Assembly: GCF_040436345.1 (NCBI RefSeq)
Contig: NC_133227.1
Span: forward strand, 29,019,671 to 29,083,670
DNA length: 64,000 nt
Reading direction: 5' to 3'
DNA from: Pagrus major
Lineage: Eukaryota; Chordata; Actinopteri; Spariformes; Sparidae
Both the position numbers and the translations under genes were made by a program. Shown here piece by piece: positions 12,801-23,650 of the stretch. The notes beneath the pieces were generated by a model, which did no database searches, was not told the origin of the DNA, and worked only from the letters and a program-made list of their open reading frames with translations. Numbering within the stretch: the stretch's first letter is position 1; every line of letters begins with the position of its first letter.

Positions 12801-15800
12801 TGGTTGGTGGCTGTTTTTCAGAGCGTTGAAGTTTAAATGTTTGTATTTTCTCTATTCAGTCGGCGGAGGGGAGGACCTGCGGCGGTACTGGTCCGACTAC
12901 CTGAGAAGGACTCACGTTCTGGTGTATGTGGTGGACTCGTCTGACAGGAGCCGCTTCCCATTGGCTAAGGCTGAGCTGCACCGCCTGCTGAGGGTGGAGC
13001 CCCAGCTGCCCGTGGTCGTCCTGGGAAACAAACAGGTAAACAACACGTCCTCTTTATCTCTACTTAAAGGACCAGTGTGCTCTTTTTAGCATGTTTTAGC
13101 TTATTAGCTTAGCTTATAGCAAATCTCAGAATACAACCCTGTAATTAACCAACCTGTAATAAGTCTTGTTTTATATTTTGAGATTAACCTTTACTAACAT
13201 CCTCTGCAGAGATAAAGTAACAGGTACAAAAAGTTTTTGGATCGGTCCCAGTAGATTGCTTCAGCGGCAACCACGAAATGAGCTGCAGTCGCTTTAATGT
13301 AAACCTTTGGGGCAACTGCGCCCGTCAAACTTATGTCAACTTAAAGTGCTCCGTTTGGGCACCGACAGGCTCAGATTGTTATTCTCAGCGTGACAAGATT
13401 ATAGAAAGGATCTCTACAGAGTCAGACTTCTCCGATAAAGAGAAAAATACTTTTTGTTTAACTAGAAACAAATGTTATGACGCCACCAGACTGCATTCAC
13501 AAAAACAGTAATTTAACCGCAAAGCTCATCGTAAAACATACGTCAATCAAACTCGACAGAAACAAAGTCAGACTCACTAAAACCTTCTTGGTTAGTCTTT
13601 CCAGTGTTCCAACAATCACCAACTCTCGTTTGGTCGATATAAATCCTTAATGCACTGCGTTGGATGTGAAAATAAGCTGGCTCTACACGCTGTTTTTTTC
13701 TCTGCTGCCTCTTTAATGCCTGACCTCCCTCTCGTAGCCATTTTGGTCGTTTGGTAAAGTGAGCTGTAATCCAAAGAACAAAACTGGCAGGCAACAAAAA
13801 CAGAAGAAGCAGAACTGATGAAGAATAAAAAATACAAAAACTACACGAAATACAAACCAATAAAGCTCTGGGAACTGATTGATTAAGCACAGGTGTCCAA
13901 AAGGTCTGAAAAAAGACAAAGACAGGAAGTGGAAAGTGGAAGTGGAAAACATGACACACATCGATATAACAAAACATTGAACCACCATGACAGCAGACAC
14001 AACCTGAGTAGTTTCTTGTTTAGAAACAAACTGTTGTGACCCTTTAATCTCTTCCTGTTAGTGTTTTAAGCACAATGTGAAGTAGAAAAGCAAACAGTCA
14101 CAGGAGTTAACACCTTTAAATTCACTCTCTGGTGGAGTATTATTCTGGTTCTAGTTGAAATCCCACTGAAGTCTGTTTGGATTAACGTTGAAATTTCCAA
14201 GTAAAAGTACACAGAAAGAGCCGAGCAGGTAACACACTGTTCCTCCTTCATCTATCCAGCAGCGATGATCCATCAGACTCCTGAAATAAACATTTCTATA
14301 TTTCCGCCTCAGCTCGTTTATCTTCACCCGACGCGGCACTTGTGGAATTATACATGACCTCTTCCGAAGGGGAAGCGGGAGTATTTGTCACGTCTGCTGT
14401 CAGAGCGCCGCAGCTCCTCGTCCTCTCGCTGCTCTGAGGAGAAAATCTGAGATAAAACTCAATATAGTTAACGCCAGAGCTGGATCTGCACGGGGCAGGT
14501 GCAGTCCAGTTAGACGCCTTTTTCTCCACACTTTCATCTTCAAAATGAATTCATAAAACTTGTAACATCAAACAGAATACCTGCTATAGGACTGAAAGAG
14601 AGACTTGTGCCTTTTAAGCCTTTTGACTATTAATTTGAAAGAAGCCGCAGAGATCCAGATTCTCTTTCAGGGTTACACAGGTAAAGCTTTTGATGTCGAA
14701 CATCAAAATGTTCAACGTAATTGTAAGATTTCCCAGCGAGCAAATGTTTGTTGATTTGCAAGTCAGAAGACATGAAGTGGGCTAAACTAGGTCGAATAAT
14801 GAATTTTAATCAGACGTCTACGTTGCAGACAAGCCTTGTTTTGACAGCAGTTAAATTAGTGGTTCAACATGTATTTAGATCTGCTTCTCAGTAAGATACA
14901 GTCATTTCAATGATGCTGAAAGAACTCAAATGAAACCACTAAAGAAAATAACGTTTTTATTATGATTCAGTTTAAAATATGGCTAAATACACGGCTTGTG
15001 TTTGTTCCCGTGAAGTCAAAATCAACGTTTAAATGTTTTTATCACAAACATCTCGTTCTGTATCTCAACTGTACGTCAGTATCAGGCCCAGTAATGGCAA
15101 AGTCATCCTGAAGGTATTTTTAATGATAGTTTAGAGTTTGTCACTACCTCGAAAACTATCAATAAAAATGTTGAAGACTCATCCTGCACTTGGGCGCGTA
15201 TACAATAAACGTTTCCTTACTTTTTATGTTGTGACATGTACGTACGTATAAAAAGTAGGACTCAGAGAGTGTTTCTGAGGGTCGGGCCTCATGGATTATA
15301 GAAACGCCCATTTCTAGCTTCTGCTTTTCCCTTCGATGTTCTCCGGCTGCACTCATGGACAGAAAGCTCTACTTGTTGCTACGCTAACTGCTAACTGCTA
15401 ACTGCTAACTGCGGCTAACCAGCAACCTCATAATGAACACCTCTGGACCGAGGCCGTACACAGCCCTCCGAGAACGACGACGAGTCAGTTACATTTCTGA
15501 GTTAAATGTAGCTACCTGGAGGTACAGAATAAATAAATAAATAAAAGAACAAGTAGAACAGTCTGGTAAGTTCAGAAAATTACATCACTTTACTTTAACG
15601 CAGCCTTAAAAACCAGATAGAAAGACCGCATATAGTCTCATTTAACGATAACGACACAAATGGAGGCTGTATATTAAGTGTTGAGCTCAAACTCATCGTA
15701 CAGCTGGACAGTGGAGAAGGTATTTTTCTGCAGGGATGGTTTAAAGCATATCTTCATGAATCACTGCACTCGAGGCTGTTATCTGTAGCTGTGCGCTGAA

Positions 15801-17700
15801 TTCACAAAGGCAAAAATAGAAACTCATAATTACAGGACGGCACTCAAATACGGCCGTCTGCTCCAAACGTCTGTGAGTGAATAAATTATTTAATTAGAGT
15901 TTTGTCCCTCTCAGGGTTTTTTGTTTCCAGGTTTGGATCCTGATTAAAGTATTTTTACTTCCAAGAACCATCAGGTAGCTTTCAAAGAAGTCTCTGCTGC
16001 CATATTTCAAATCAATTTTCAATTCTCCTCACCGAAATGAACAGAAACAACCGACAGACCGGAGCCTAAACCTTTGTCACGCTTTGCAGATGACGCAGGT
16101 GAAATAAAACCGATATTGTCTTGAGCAGGAGGAGCTCTCTCTGACAGTGAAACCGTCTCTCACCCACCACTGCTTTGTTCTCTGCCTCGGCGCTCGCTCT
16201 GTTTAAACAGCACAAAGGATGTTTCAGGCAGAACCTCCGTGCTGGTGCAAAGAAACGAGGCGGACGTCTATAGACTGCAGCCCGGGTTGAATGGTTTGTG
16301 TAGGAGGGCGGCGTTACATTCACTGTCTTCACATGCACGAAGTTTTAATCAACGCTGAGCCAACATTTGACATGAAGTTGTGAAGTTATTTGCACATTTT
16401 TAAGTATTATGTAACTAAACACTATTATGTAAGTATATATAACGTGCATATGTATAATTTTGTTGTTGTAAGGAAGTCAAGTCAGCTTTTTGAGGTGGAA
16501 TACGTTTGTTGATTTATTATATCTGATGCTTTTTCTTGTAAATGTAAAGCTGTAAATCTGTTCAACGTTTTCTTCTGCACTGTGGACTGTTGTAAACTGA
16601 CTCCAGTTGTAACTCAGGTTGTGTTCTCAGTCTTTACGCCTATATTTTACTCAAATATGGCTAAATTTACATTTCCTGCTTGTTACTAGTGCAGTTAACC
16701 GTTTGCATTTGTCATAAGGAGAAAACTAACAAATGAATGCTGCGTATTCAACCACATTTTCTCAAAATACAACAAAATCACATATGCACAGCTTCTGTTT
16801 GTTGCTAGCAGTTAGCTTTACATTCGTCCCACAACTACGTTTACTTACATTGGACTTGAATGACAAATGCAAATTGTAATTTGTGGCTAACTCAGTGAGC
16901 CGTTTGTGTTTGATGCTTGCAACCAAGCTAAGCTAACGTAGCTGCGTAGTACTTAAGCATTGCAAGCATTGTACTTAAACAGTCATTTCAACCAAAATGG
17001 ACCAAAACATGGCTAAATACATAGCTTCTGTTTCATTTAGCATGGTGAGTTGTTTATGTTGACGCTAGCAAGCAAACTAAGCTAGTGTAGCTGCGTCCAA
17101 CAGAGATGTAACAGCTAACTGCACAAGCAGAAATTTAAAGTGTATAATTTGCTGGAAACATGATTATGTGGAACATACTGGTCATAAAACTGAACAGACA
17201 CATTTTTTCTGAACATCTGTCTACATTTTTATACAAGAAAACAGAGTTTCCCTTTGAGTGCTTCAGTAACAAACTCACATCTGTCGCACCAGAGATGAAC
17301 GAGTTTATTTCTCGAGCGGATTCAAACAGCTTAACAAATTACTGCACAAAAGAAAAGTAAAAACCCAAAGAAAAACATACGAACGTTCAAATACAGCAAC
17401 AACTGACAAGAGATTATAATGAATAAAACAGTAGGACAGAAGACACTGAGAACTTGTGTCTGTGTTGGTTATTGTCCTTGTCATTTCTTTTCAAACTGAC
17501 TTTAACTGGTTTCACGCTCTTCACAGGATAAGCCGAACGCCGTGAGCGTGTCGGAGCTGCATGAAGCCTTGTCTCTGGGCACCGTGACTGAAGACAGGAA
17601 GCTGTTCCTCTTGGCTGCCCAGCTGGGCTCTGATGGGGCCCTGAGGAACTCCCGCCGGGGCCTGGACACCTTCCAGGACCTCCTGCTCCAGCTCGTCTGA
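704..17700 (+). CDS. arl10: ADP-ribosylation factor-like protein 10 (four coding exons)
   Basis: The coding sequence joins 704-841, 6424-6607, 12860-13035 and 17527-17700, giving 223 residues (human ARL10 is about 244). All introns are GT-AG and the phases agree (0, 1, 0). Residues 8-30 form a hydrophobic membrane segment followed by KRR. Residue 2 is Val, so the N-myristoylation glycine of classical ARFs is absent. The GTPase domain starts near residue 55: G1 is GLDGAGKSS (60-68), the switch I Thr lies in RPTRGF (T88), and the base-binding NKQD (164-167) is formed across the exon 3/4 junction. The G3 box reads EIGGG (107-111) in place of DVGGQ, so the catalytic glutamine is missing. The human protein also deviates here (LEVGG). 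The biological role of ARL10 is poorly known. The gene converges on nop16, as in human 5q35.2. The start was chosen because the hydrophobic N-terminus begins there. The identification is firm; GTP hydrolysis is uncertain. Confidence 0.93.
1010..2520. repeat. Purine-rich GAT/GAA/GAG tandem-repeat field
   Basis: The plus strand is almost entirely GATGAN-, GAAGAG- and GAGGAG-type repeats. Higher-order units are visible. A segment beginning GATGTTATTCTTTAAGATG at 1067 recurs at 1311, 244 bp apart. A roughly 54 bp unit with GATGTTAATGAGTAAACAG recurs near 1218, 1428 and 1482. About 21 bp units of AGTGATGAAGAGGAGGAG fill 1830-2165. The long Ser/His/Leu-rich open frames on the minus strand and Lys/Arg/Met-rich frames on the plus strand are by-products of the repeat. 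It lies wholly inside arl10 intron 1. Confidence 0.9.
2560..2795. repeat. Interspersed repeat with AATCGATTA core
   Basis: Contains repeated ATTAATTGATTAACGATCAG and AACTAATCGATTAATCC motifs and a phrase TTGAGTCATTTTTTAAGA. It resembles the teleost repeat also seen near 27025-27250, apparently in the other orientation. Confidence 0.6.
3279..3323 (+). repeat. (TGG)n microsatellite with G-run
   Basis: GGGTGGGTGG followed by about ten TGG/GGT units and a run of nine G. Many short G-runs make a G-quadruplex on the plus strand plausible. It lies in arl10 intron 1. Confidence 0.9.
6065..6160. repeat. Interspersed repeat fragment (TGTCCTCAAATGTCTTG)
   Basis: TCCTCAAATGTCTTGTTTTG followed by CAGTTTACTGTC recurs at 27040-27110 in the same orientation. 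It is part of the teleost repeat that ends in AACTAATCGATTA. Confidence 0.65.
6424..6607 (+). CDS. arl10: arl10 coding exon 2 (P-loop and switch I)
   Basis: The acceptor is CCTGCAG and the donor is GAGA followed by GTAAGA, phase 1. The exon encodes EEEERGKRQVLVLGLDGAGK and continues through the P-loop and switch I to DFLE. GC content is clearly higher than in the flanking intron, as expected for a coding exon. Confidence 0.93.
7010..7205. repeat. Interspersed repeat, family with CCCAGTAAACA core
   Basis: Shares GTGCACCT-CCCAGAAAT, ATTTTCTGGCTT-TCCTCCG, GCTTAGCGG and CCCCAGTAAACANACNGCCC with copies near 23385-23450 and 28885-29450. Confidence 0.75.
8410..8441. repeat. (TG)n microsatellite
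   Basis: Sixteen TG units. Confidence 0.95.
8560..8970. repeat. Interspersed repeat, pair with 13230-13660
   Basis: Shared landmarks in the same order include CGCCANNNCCACCAGACT, ACAGNATCAGTAATTT-like text, CATCGTANAACA, AGTCAAACCCGGCAGAAACA versus AATCAAACTCGACAGAAACA, CAACAATCA and AATCCTTAATNCACTG. The divergence indicates an old family. Confidence 0.7.
9470..9660 (+). repeat. Interspersed repeat unit (GCCGAATTAACAAG type)
   Basis: Carries GTTTGCCGAATTAACAAG, TTTCACAAAGTTTATAAAGT, AAAATTGAGC and GGGGGTCTGGGGA. The same unit recurs at 57145-57290 and 57475-57650, and in the opposite orientation at 10630-10740, 10810-10960, 12320-12530 and 19570-19745. Confidence 0.8.
9821..9882. repeat. 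(GT)n microsatellite
   Basis: Thirty-one perfect GT units, the longest dinucleotide tract in the window. It lies in arl10 intron 2. Confidence 0.97.
10430..11110 (-). mobile_element. Composite non-autonomous DNA element with paired internal units
   Basis: Flanks carry GGGCCCTGTTCACACCTG, TACAGGTGTGAACACGG and, at the far end, the complement of CCTGGCACTAACATGCGT. Inside are two successive copies of the ACCAGACTCCCTNANAAAAT unit (10630-10740 and 10810-10960). The same order of parts, inverted, is present at 57010-57930, so this is probably one element type with no evident coding capacity. Terminal repeats are degenerate and the exact ends are uncertain. Confidence 0.6.
12320..12530 (-). repeat. 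Interspersed repeat unit (ACCAGACTCCCTTA type)
   Basis: Reads ACCAGACTCCCTTACAAAAT, then GTTGTTGAGTTCTGAG, ATGACAAATTCTT, CTTCTTGTAAATTCGGCA and TTCCTTGTAAAAAGTGTCAG. The last block matches the complement of 57465-57490, showing that the unit extends beyond the core. Confidence 0.75.
12860..13035 (+). CDS. arl10: arl10 coding exon 3 (switch II to NKQ)
   Basis: The acceptor is TCTATTCAG and the donor is AACAG followed by GTAAAC. Joined in phase 1 to exon 2 it restores ATC and reads IGGGEDLRRYWSDYLRRTHV, then VYVVDSSDRSR and VVVLGNKQ. This is the classic ARF-family central core, including the DSSDR motif. Confidence 0.93.
13230..13660. repeat. Interspersed repeat, pair with 8560-8970
   Basis: Contains CGCCACCAGACTGCATTC, ACAAAAACAGTAATTT, CATCGTAAAACATACGTC and AATCAAACTCGACAGAAACA in the same order as the 8560-8970 copy. 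Confidence 0.7.
15383..15410. repeat. 7 bp tandem repeat (GCTAACT)4
   Basis: Four perfect head-to-tail GCTAACT units, followed by a degenerate GCGGCTAAC. Confidence 0.9.
17527..17700 (+). CDS. arl10: arl10 coding exon 4 (C-terminus)
   Basis: The acceptor is CTTCACAG. The exon begins with Asp-Lys, completing the NKQD base-recognition motif, and encodes 57 residues ending LLLQLV before TGA. The LSVSELHEAL-like helix and a C-terminal amphipathic helix match the end of the ARF fold. Confidence 0.92.
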   Translation, partial: DKPNAVSVSELHEALSLGTVTEDRKLFLLAAQLGSDGALRNSRRGLDTFQDLLLQLV

Positions 17701-19330
17701 TCTCGACTTCCCCCCCGATCCCCCGCAGAGCAGAAAAGTAGGAAAACAAAGGGATTGCTTCAAGCAATCTTCCTCCTCCTCCTCCTCCTCTTCCTCATCC
17801 TTGTCCAAGCTCTGGCATATTTGAGGCGGAGGAAGAGGAGATGATGAAGACTGCAGGAACTGAGGCAGAGAAATGACTGAATCAGAGCAGAGTGAGGAGA
17901 TGCAGGATGCACGATGAAGCACGCAGCCTCGCCTCGCCTTCCTCCTCGCCCTTTTTCAAACGTCAGTTCAGCCTGTTTTTAGAAAAAGCTGCTATGGAAG
18001 CTCATCTCGTGTTACACTTACTCTCATCTTACTCACCGGGGAGGAGGAGGAGGAGGAGGAGGAGGTGCACAGCGAGGAGGACGAGGACAGGAGGTGGGAC
18101 AGAAGGATAAAGGTTTGTTCACGGATTCTGTGACTCACAGCCGCAACGTTCACCTCCTGCCGATGATTCAGACTTTGGACGAGTCGTAATGTGGAACCTG
18201 TGACGGGTTTATTAAAGCATGTAGATTCTGCTGTATATAAAAACACACATATGTCATGTTTGTAGATGCACATACAGATTTTGTCTGGTTTTGCTAACAT
18301 TTTTGTGGTTCGATCAAAAAAAAAAAAGTCAGCAAAGCAGAACAGATAATATTCAGGGTTGCCAGGTTGGAGCTCCCTCCCTCCCCCTGGGACCGAAGCT
18401 GCAGCAGCTCTGTGAATTCATCGACTGGGTGTTTGGAAGATACTTTGCTGACTCCTACACCGAGGCTTTTCTGAGATCCTGGGGAATTGTGTGAGGGAAT
18501 ATTTTAAAGGGACCCCCTGACATCTTGAAAAGCAGAGCGTTATCTTTCTTGTCACGACTCGAGAAAGTTTCCACGACTTTATTCACAACCAAGCGTCTTC
18601 ATTTGACACTGAATCCTCTTTTGTTAGTCCCGACATCACGACATAAATGAGCACATGTCACTCAACTTCGGCCAAATTCAGCGAATTTTAATTAAACCTA
18701 TGATGCGAACACTGAACATAACTACTGTGAACGGATCGATCAGTCGTGCAAAGCTCAGAAGATTAATAAAAAAGAAACCTTTCTCTGGGGAAAGCAAGAT
18801 AAGAGTTCAGAAGATAAGATCTGTTTTCAGTCGTACTCATCAATCTCGGTTCATTTAAGGATTTATCTCGATGCTTTCGGTTGCGTTACACTCCCACTCC
18901 TGTTCGCTCCACGGTCAGACCGCTGTCAGACGCTTCCACACGGACCAGTGTTCAGTAAAAACGCACACCCATGGATGTATAAATGATGTTGAAGAGGTGT
19001 TTGATGGTGTCTGTGTGCAGCGATGTTTTGCTTCTGACGCACAGTTTTTTAATGAATGTCAAGTTTTATTCCTTTTGATGTACAGTAATTCTGCAGACAT
19101 GTTGTTTCCACGGTAACAGAGAGTTTAGTGGATCGTTGTATGTGAACTGTTTTCTTAAGCGAGGACCGCTCGTCACTCTCGTCCTCATGTGGAAATGTTG
19201 GATATAAATTCATGCATGTCTTCATGTTTCGTTGTTTCTCTTTTAAGATGTCCTGAACGTGCCGGCTGCAGGTGTCCATTAGGTCATCTAGTCTTAACAC
19301 TGTTTTTACACATTAAAGTCTCTTTTCAGG
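17701..19330 (+). other. arl10: arl10 3' UTR and candidate polyadenylation sites
   Basis: Sequence downstream of the arl10 stop. It includes (TCC)n near 17770-17800 and (GGA)n at 18039-18065. Candidate polyadenylation hexamers are ATTAAA at 18211, AATAAA at 18765 and ATTAAA at 19312. The true 3' end cannot be decided by sequence alone. Confidence 0.4.
18039..18065. repeat. (GGA)n microsatellite
   Basis: About eight GGA units in the probable arl10 3' UTR. Confidence 0.9.
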
Positions 19331-19569
19331 TCTGCACACCTGTGTGAAGTCTTATAAATGTCACTTGAAGACTATTATAAAACATTATCGCGACTTATAC
19401 ACGCCTCAACACTCAACTGGAGTAAAGTCTCATAGTCAGTAACATCTATAATGTTTTATGAGTGTTGATATAGAGCGTCAGAAGATGTTGTGTGTCTGTT
19501 TGTGTGGTGATAAAGCAACACAAAGTCACTGTAAACATTTATATTTAACACCAGCACACTGCAGGTCAA

Positions 19570-19745
19570 AGCAGCAGAAATACACCAGACTCCTTTATAA
19601 AATTGCTTAATTTTGTGATTGATTGAGTCAGAAGAAGCTTTATAAACGTTATGAAATGCTGTCTATGACAAATTCTTAATTATTCGGTCCTTCTTGTAAA
19701 TTCGGCAAATGTTGTGTGTTAAATTATTTTAAATTGTGTCCGTTT
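19570..19745 (-). repeat. Interspersed repeat unit (ACCAGACTCC type)
   Basis: Contains ACCAGACTCCTTTATAAAAT, TATGACAAATTCTTAATTAT and CTTCTTGTAAATTCGGCAAA, matching the units at 10810 and 12320. Confidence 0.75.
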
Positions 19746-21549
19746 GCTTCCATCATATGTTTAACAAATTAAAAGTGAAAGGGATTATTGTCCTTGAGAC
19801 CCTCTGGTAGGCTTTTAATGTGAAACATCTGAAGAAGGTGTTTTATTTTTGGTAGCTTAACAGAGATCCAAATATGAGTAAAGAAGAAGAACTGACTGGA
19901 ATAATTATTGACTAAAAATATATATTAGTGTGAAACAAGAAAGAAAACGAGGAGGCTTTTTAAAATATTATTAAATATACTTAAAAAATAGGATGAATTA
20001 TAAATAAAGGCCTGTCTTTGATATAAGGCCACGAGTAAACACTTAAACCTAACTTAAACTATTAACTGTTATACTCTGGTTGCAACATGCTGATCTAAGA
20101 GTTTTATAATGTTCGTGAGTTTTATTGTTTTGTCCGATACACTCAAGTTCGTACAGAAAGTAACTGTTTTGAGTTCAACGTATGCACAAAAAGTTCTCAG
20201 ACGAGTTGGACAATCTCACCCCGCTGAAATCAACATGAATGTATCTACGTGTCACGATGTAGCCCTGACAAACAGCCTGTTAACTCAGGTGGAGCGTCTC
20301 CGTCTCTGCTGACCGAGCGTGTAAACACAAACAGATCATCTAAAGGTCTCCACAGCCGACTGCTCTTGTTTTTGTCGGGCAAAGTTCCACAACTGGTCCG
20401 ACAGGAAGCTGTTTCCCGCTGACACGTCACTCTGGCAGAGCTTCAGTGTTTACGCTGCGTGTTAGCGCTGCAGTTTACTATGACTCAGTCTGCGAGAAAA
20501 CTCACAGCTTGTGGGAGAAACCTTGTCATCTTGTTAAACTGTTGGATAACCAATCAGAAACTAAATAAATGAATGATTCATGATGGGGTGACGGAGTGAA
20601 ACCCATTAAGTTTGATGACATTTAAAGGGCTGTGTGTTAATATCACTCCTCAGGCTCTGACTTTACTTTGGAGATACGAGGTCTTCATGCCACAATAACA
20701 ATATTAATCTTACATTATGACATTTTAAAGGTCATAAATGAAACTCTCAGAGGCTCCTGCAGCTTTTATGTGCTGTTTATTTTGACGTGAGTCACAATTA
20801 ATAACGAGGTCTGTTCATGTTTTTGCTGTGGAGGAGTCTGAGACACGATATTACAATAAAAAACACCCACAGCAGATGCAGAAACATTGAGCAATCACAC
20901 CTCCAGTCTGCCACCGCTTTGTTAAATACTAGCGCTGAATGTGCCAAGGATGTTTTCTCAATGGTGAAACACGTGACTGCAGAAACTCGCAGTCGATCAG
21001 TGGAATGAGGCGGTAAATGTTTGACGAGGTAACAAAGGTCGACTCGGCAGATGTAGGCCAAGCTATTGTTCCACTTGTGCAGCAGATAATGTGAAACAAC
21101 AGCAGAAGACGATAAAGATGAAGATAAAGCTGCACGTGTGTCGGTTTGACCATGTGACTGCTGGACTGTTGAACATCGTGTAGACCCGGTCTGTGAAATC
21201 AAGGTGTGGGGTTACAGGATCCTGATTTCCAGGTGGTTTCCTCCTGAAGAAAGTGGCTTTCTTGGCCTTGTATTTTGATAACTGGGTTTTCTAATCACGA
21301 AACATGCCCATGTGCAGCGCGGCTCGATGAAAAGAGGCATTATTGTTATGTAAAATAATTCAAAAGTCGGAGTTTAAGTGCTGTAAACCAGTTTCCACCT
21401 CCGGCGATATACAACTTTGCTTTAACTTATCATTTCTGAAGTAAACACTGATGTCACAGTGTGATGGCTGCAGAGAAATGACACTATAAACCTCGTCTTC
21501 ACTGTGCTCACTGAGCCGACGGGCTTTATTTATTATCCACAAAAATTAA

Positions 21550-21875
21550 AGGGGCGTTATGTAGATCTGGAGAGGAAATTCAAACTCTAACATTTACAAT
21601 ATTAATGAGGCGATAACACAAACTCAGACACATGTAGCGTTTTACAGAAGTGAATAAACAGAGGAAAACGGTTTGAAGCTAGAAAGGTGGCAGGGTCCGC
21701 CACATATAAACACAGTAAAACAGGATGAAACTGTGTCGTCCTTTAAGGTCAGTTTGTTTATTCAGTTTATTCAGTCATGACAACAAAGAGAGTTTGTTTA
21801 TTAAGTTTGTTTAGGCAGAAAAAAAATCAGCCAATGAAGATCTTTCTCCTCTAAAAGTAAAACTACATAGTGCCC
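21550..21875. repeat. Interspersed repeat with GGCAGGGTCCGCCAC core
   Basis: GAAGCTAGAAAGGTGGCAGG, TCCGCCACATATAAACA, GTCCTTTAAGGTCAGTT and TAGTGCCCCTTTA all recur in order at 50265-50435. Confidence 0.8.
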
Positions 21876-23384
21876 CTTTAAAGTTGAACTACGGTAATAA
21901 AGGAAGCGCATCTGCCAAAACAGGAAGAGGCATTGTTCTCCCCGGTCACAATCCTCAGGTAACGGTGGAACAACTGGAATAACTGTCGCACCTTTACACT
22001 TCAAAAGAAGAAGAAACCTGCTGATGACGGAGGAGAAGAAGGTGAAGAGTGAAACGGAGGTAAAACAAGATTCAACAGACGGACATTGACTTGATGGAGA
22101 CGCTCCAGTGTTGTGACAAAGTCTGTTCCCCAGCTGATATGTGTCTCCTCTTACCGTCGGGTCTTGAGACGCTTCAAAAACCGCGATCAGTAAGTAACAA
22201 AACCTAAATACTTGGGCTGACCTCAGGGTTTCAAGGTCAAATTCTTATGGTTGTTTTTTGTTTTTGTTTCGGACAGTAGCCAGGCCGTTAGCGGTAGCCA
22301 TTTTGCTAACGCTGTCTTTGTGGCGGCCAACAGTGATACCTCGGGTAAAGTTGAAAAGTTGTCTGTTTCCGGACAAACTCTGGAGCCACTGGGCTAACTG
22401 AGCCAAGAGCCGAGGACAGCTAGCATTGAGCATGTGGTTAGCCTTTCTGGTGCTACCTTCCAATTCTGGCCATATTCTACAAATTGCACCTTTAAATGTA
22501 TGATATTCCCATCAGCCCCGGCTGTAGGTGGCGTTTGGTTAGTTTGTTAGCATGATAGATTGCTAAACTCTGGATCCACCTTCACTGAGCTGCCACCTTG
22601 GCCTGAAGGCTCAAATAACTCATCAGAACTCAGGTGAAGTTACTTTTATTAAATGGCAGTGTTTTGGTCCCAGCTCTGCTTCTGAGTTTCACTCTTTACT
22701 GTCATTTAAAACGGATCCTGTCCTGTTTTTTCCAGAGTTGAACATCCTTGAGGAAAACGTATCACTTCCACTCTGACAGTGTCACTGCAGGTGCTGAAAG
22801 AATAAAGAGGAAAAAAGTTGATAAAGGTTTGAAGGTTTGGATCTATAAAATGCTATGAAAGTTTGTGTTCGTCTCAGTTTTTCCTGTTGTGTTTTTGTGC
22901 AGCCGTGAACAAACTCGACAGGGCAGTAAAGCACACATGACCCACATCCACACAGCTGGATGACTCACTGTTCATACATGTGACACTGAGAGACTGCAGG
23001 CAGAGCTTTTTCTGTCGCTGCAGCTGCCTCCACCAGCTTTATTGCTCACGCTTTAATTAGACGCACTGATGTATGTTTCTATCTGCCTGTCAAACCGGCC
23101 TCCGTTGTTTGCTTCACGCTGTTTTCTTCCCTCCGAGCCGTCAATGCAGCCGCTGTGCTGCAGACGATGATGTGTTCCTGCAAATGTCAAATTAAATTTC
23201 TAGGACTCCGACGAGGCTGGAACGTCTTTGAATTGAATGTAAATAAAGTCTGAACACAAAGCTCTGACAGCGTGTCATCGCCTTAATGATCCTCGGATAT
23301 ATTGTAGCTAGATGGAGAATTTCAAGGAGGCAAAATTAATTCAAAGAATATTTAATATATAAAAAGCCCTCCTCCAGTGCTAAT

Positions 23385-23450
23385 GCAGAGGATTGTGACC
23401 TGTAGTTTCCCCAGTAAACACACTGCCCTCTTCGGCTGCATTCGATCTCA
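23385..23450. repeat. Interspersed repeat fragment (CCCAGTAAACA core)
   Basis: GATTGTGACCTGTAGTTTCC followed by CCAGTAAACACACTGCCC and TCTTCGGCTG. It is nearly identical to 29041-29090. Confidence 0.75.
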
Positions 23451-23587
23451 CACATCTTATGACAAATTTGTAAAATGGCAATATCAGCTGATAAAATACT
23501 TTCATGTGTGAATTTAAAGCCTGATAGATCTCATGACTGTGTGCTATAGAGCATAAAAAGCTAAGCCAAGTGCTTCCGCCTCATTAA

Positions 23588-23650
23588 AAAAACTAGAATG
23601 GTCCTCAGTAGAGCGCAAACCTTCGCGAAAGCAAGATGGAAGTCACCTAA
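23588..23650. repeat. Interspersed repeat fragment (ACTAGAATGG type)
   Basis: AAAACTAGAATGGTCCTCAG followed by TAGAGCGCA. Related copies lie at 44990 and 54638. Confidence 0.65.

Larger units (their letters stand above)
6608..12859. other. arl10: arl10 intron 2
   Basis: A 6.25 kb intron made largely of old interspersed repeats (near 7010-7205, 8560-8970, 9470-9660, 10430-11110 and 12320-12530) and two long GT microsatellites. No exon-like segment between them resembles a known gene. Confidence 0.8.
13036..17526. other. arl10: arl10 intron 3
   Basis: A 4.5 kb intron. It holds the repeat copy at 13230-13660 and a short 7 bp tandem array at 15383. In the rest (13700-17500) I see only AT-rich intron with no recognisable gene. 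Confidence 0.8.

Noticed and set aside
17521..17922. Minus-strand frame overlapping the last arl10 exon
   Set aside because: Antisense shadow of a GC-rich coding exon plus a TCC repeat.
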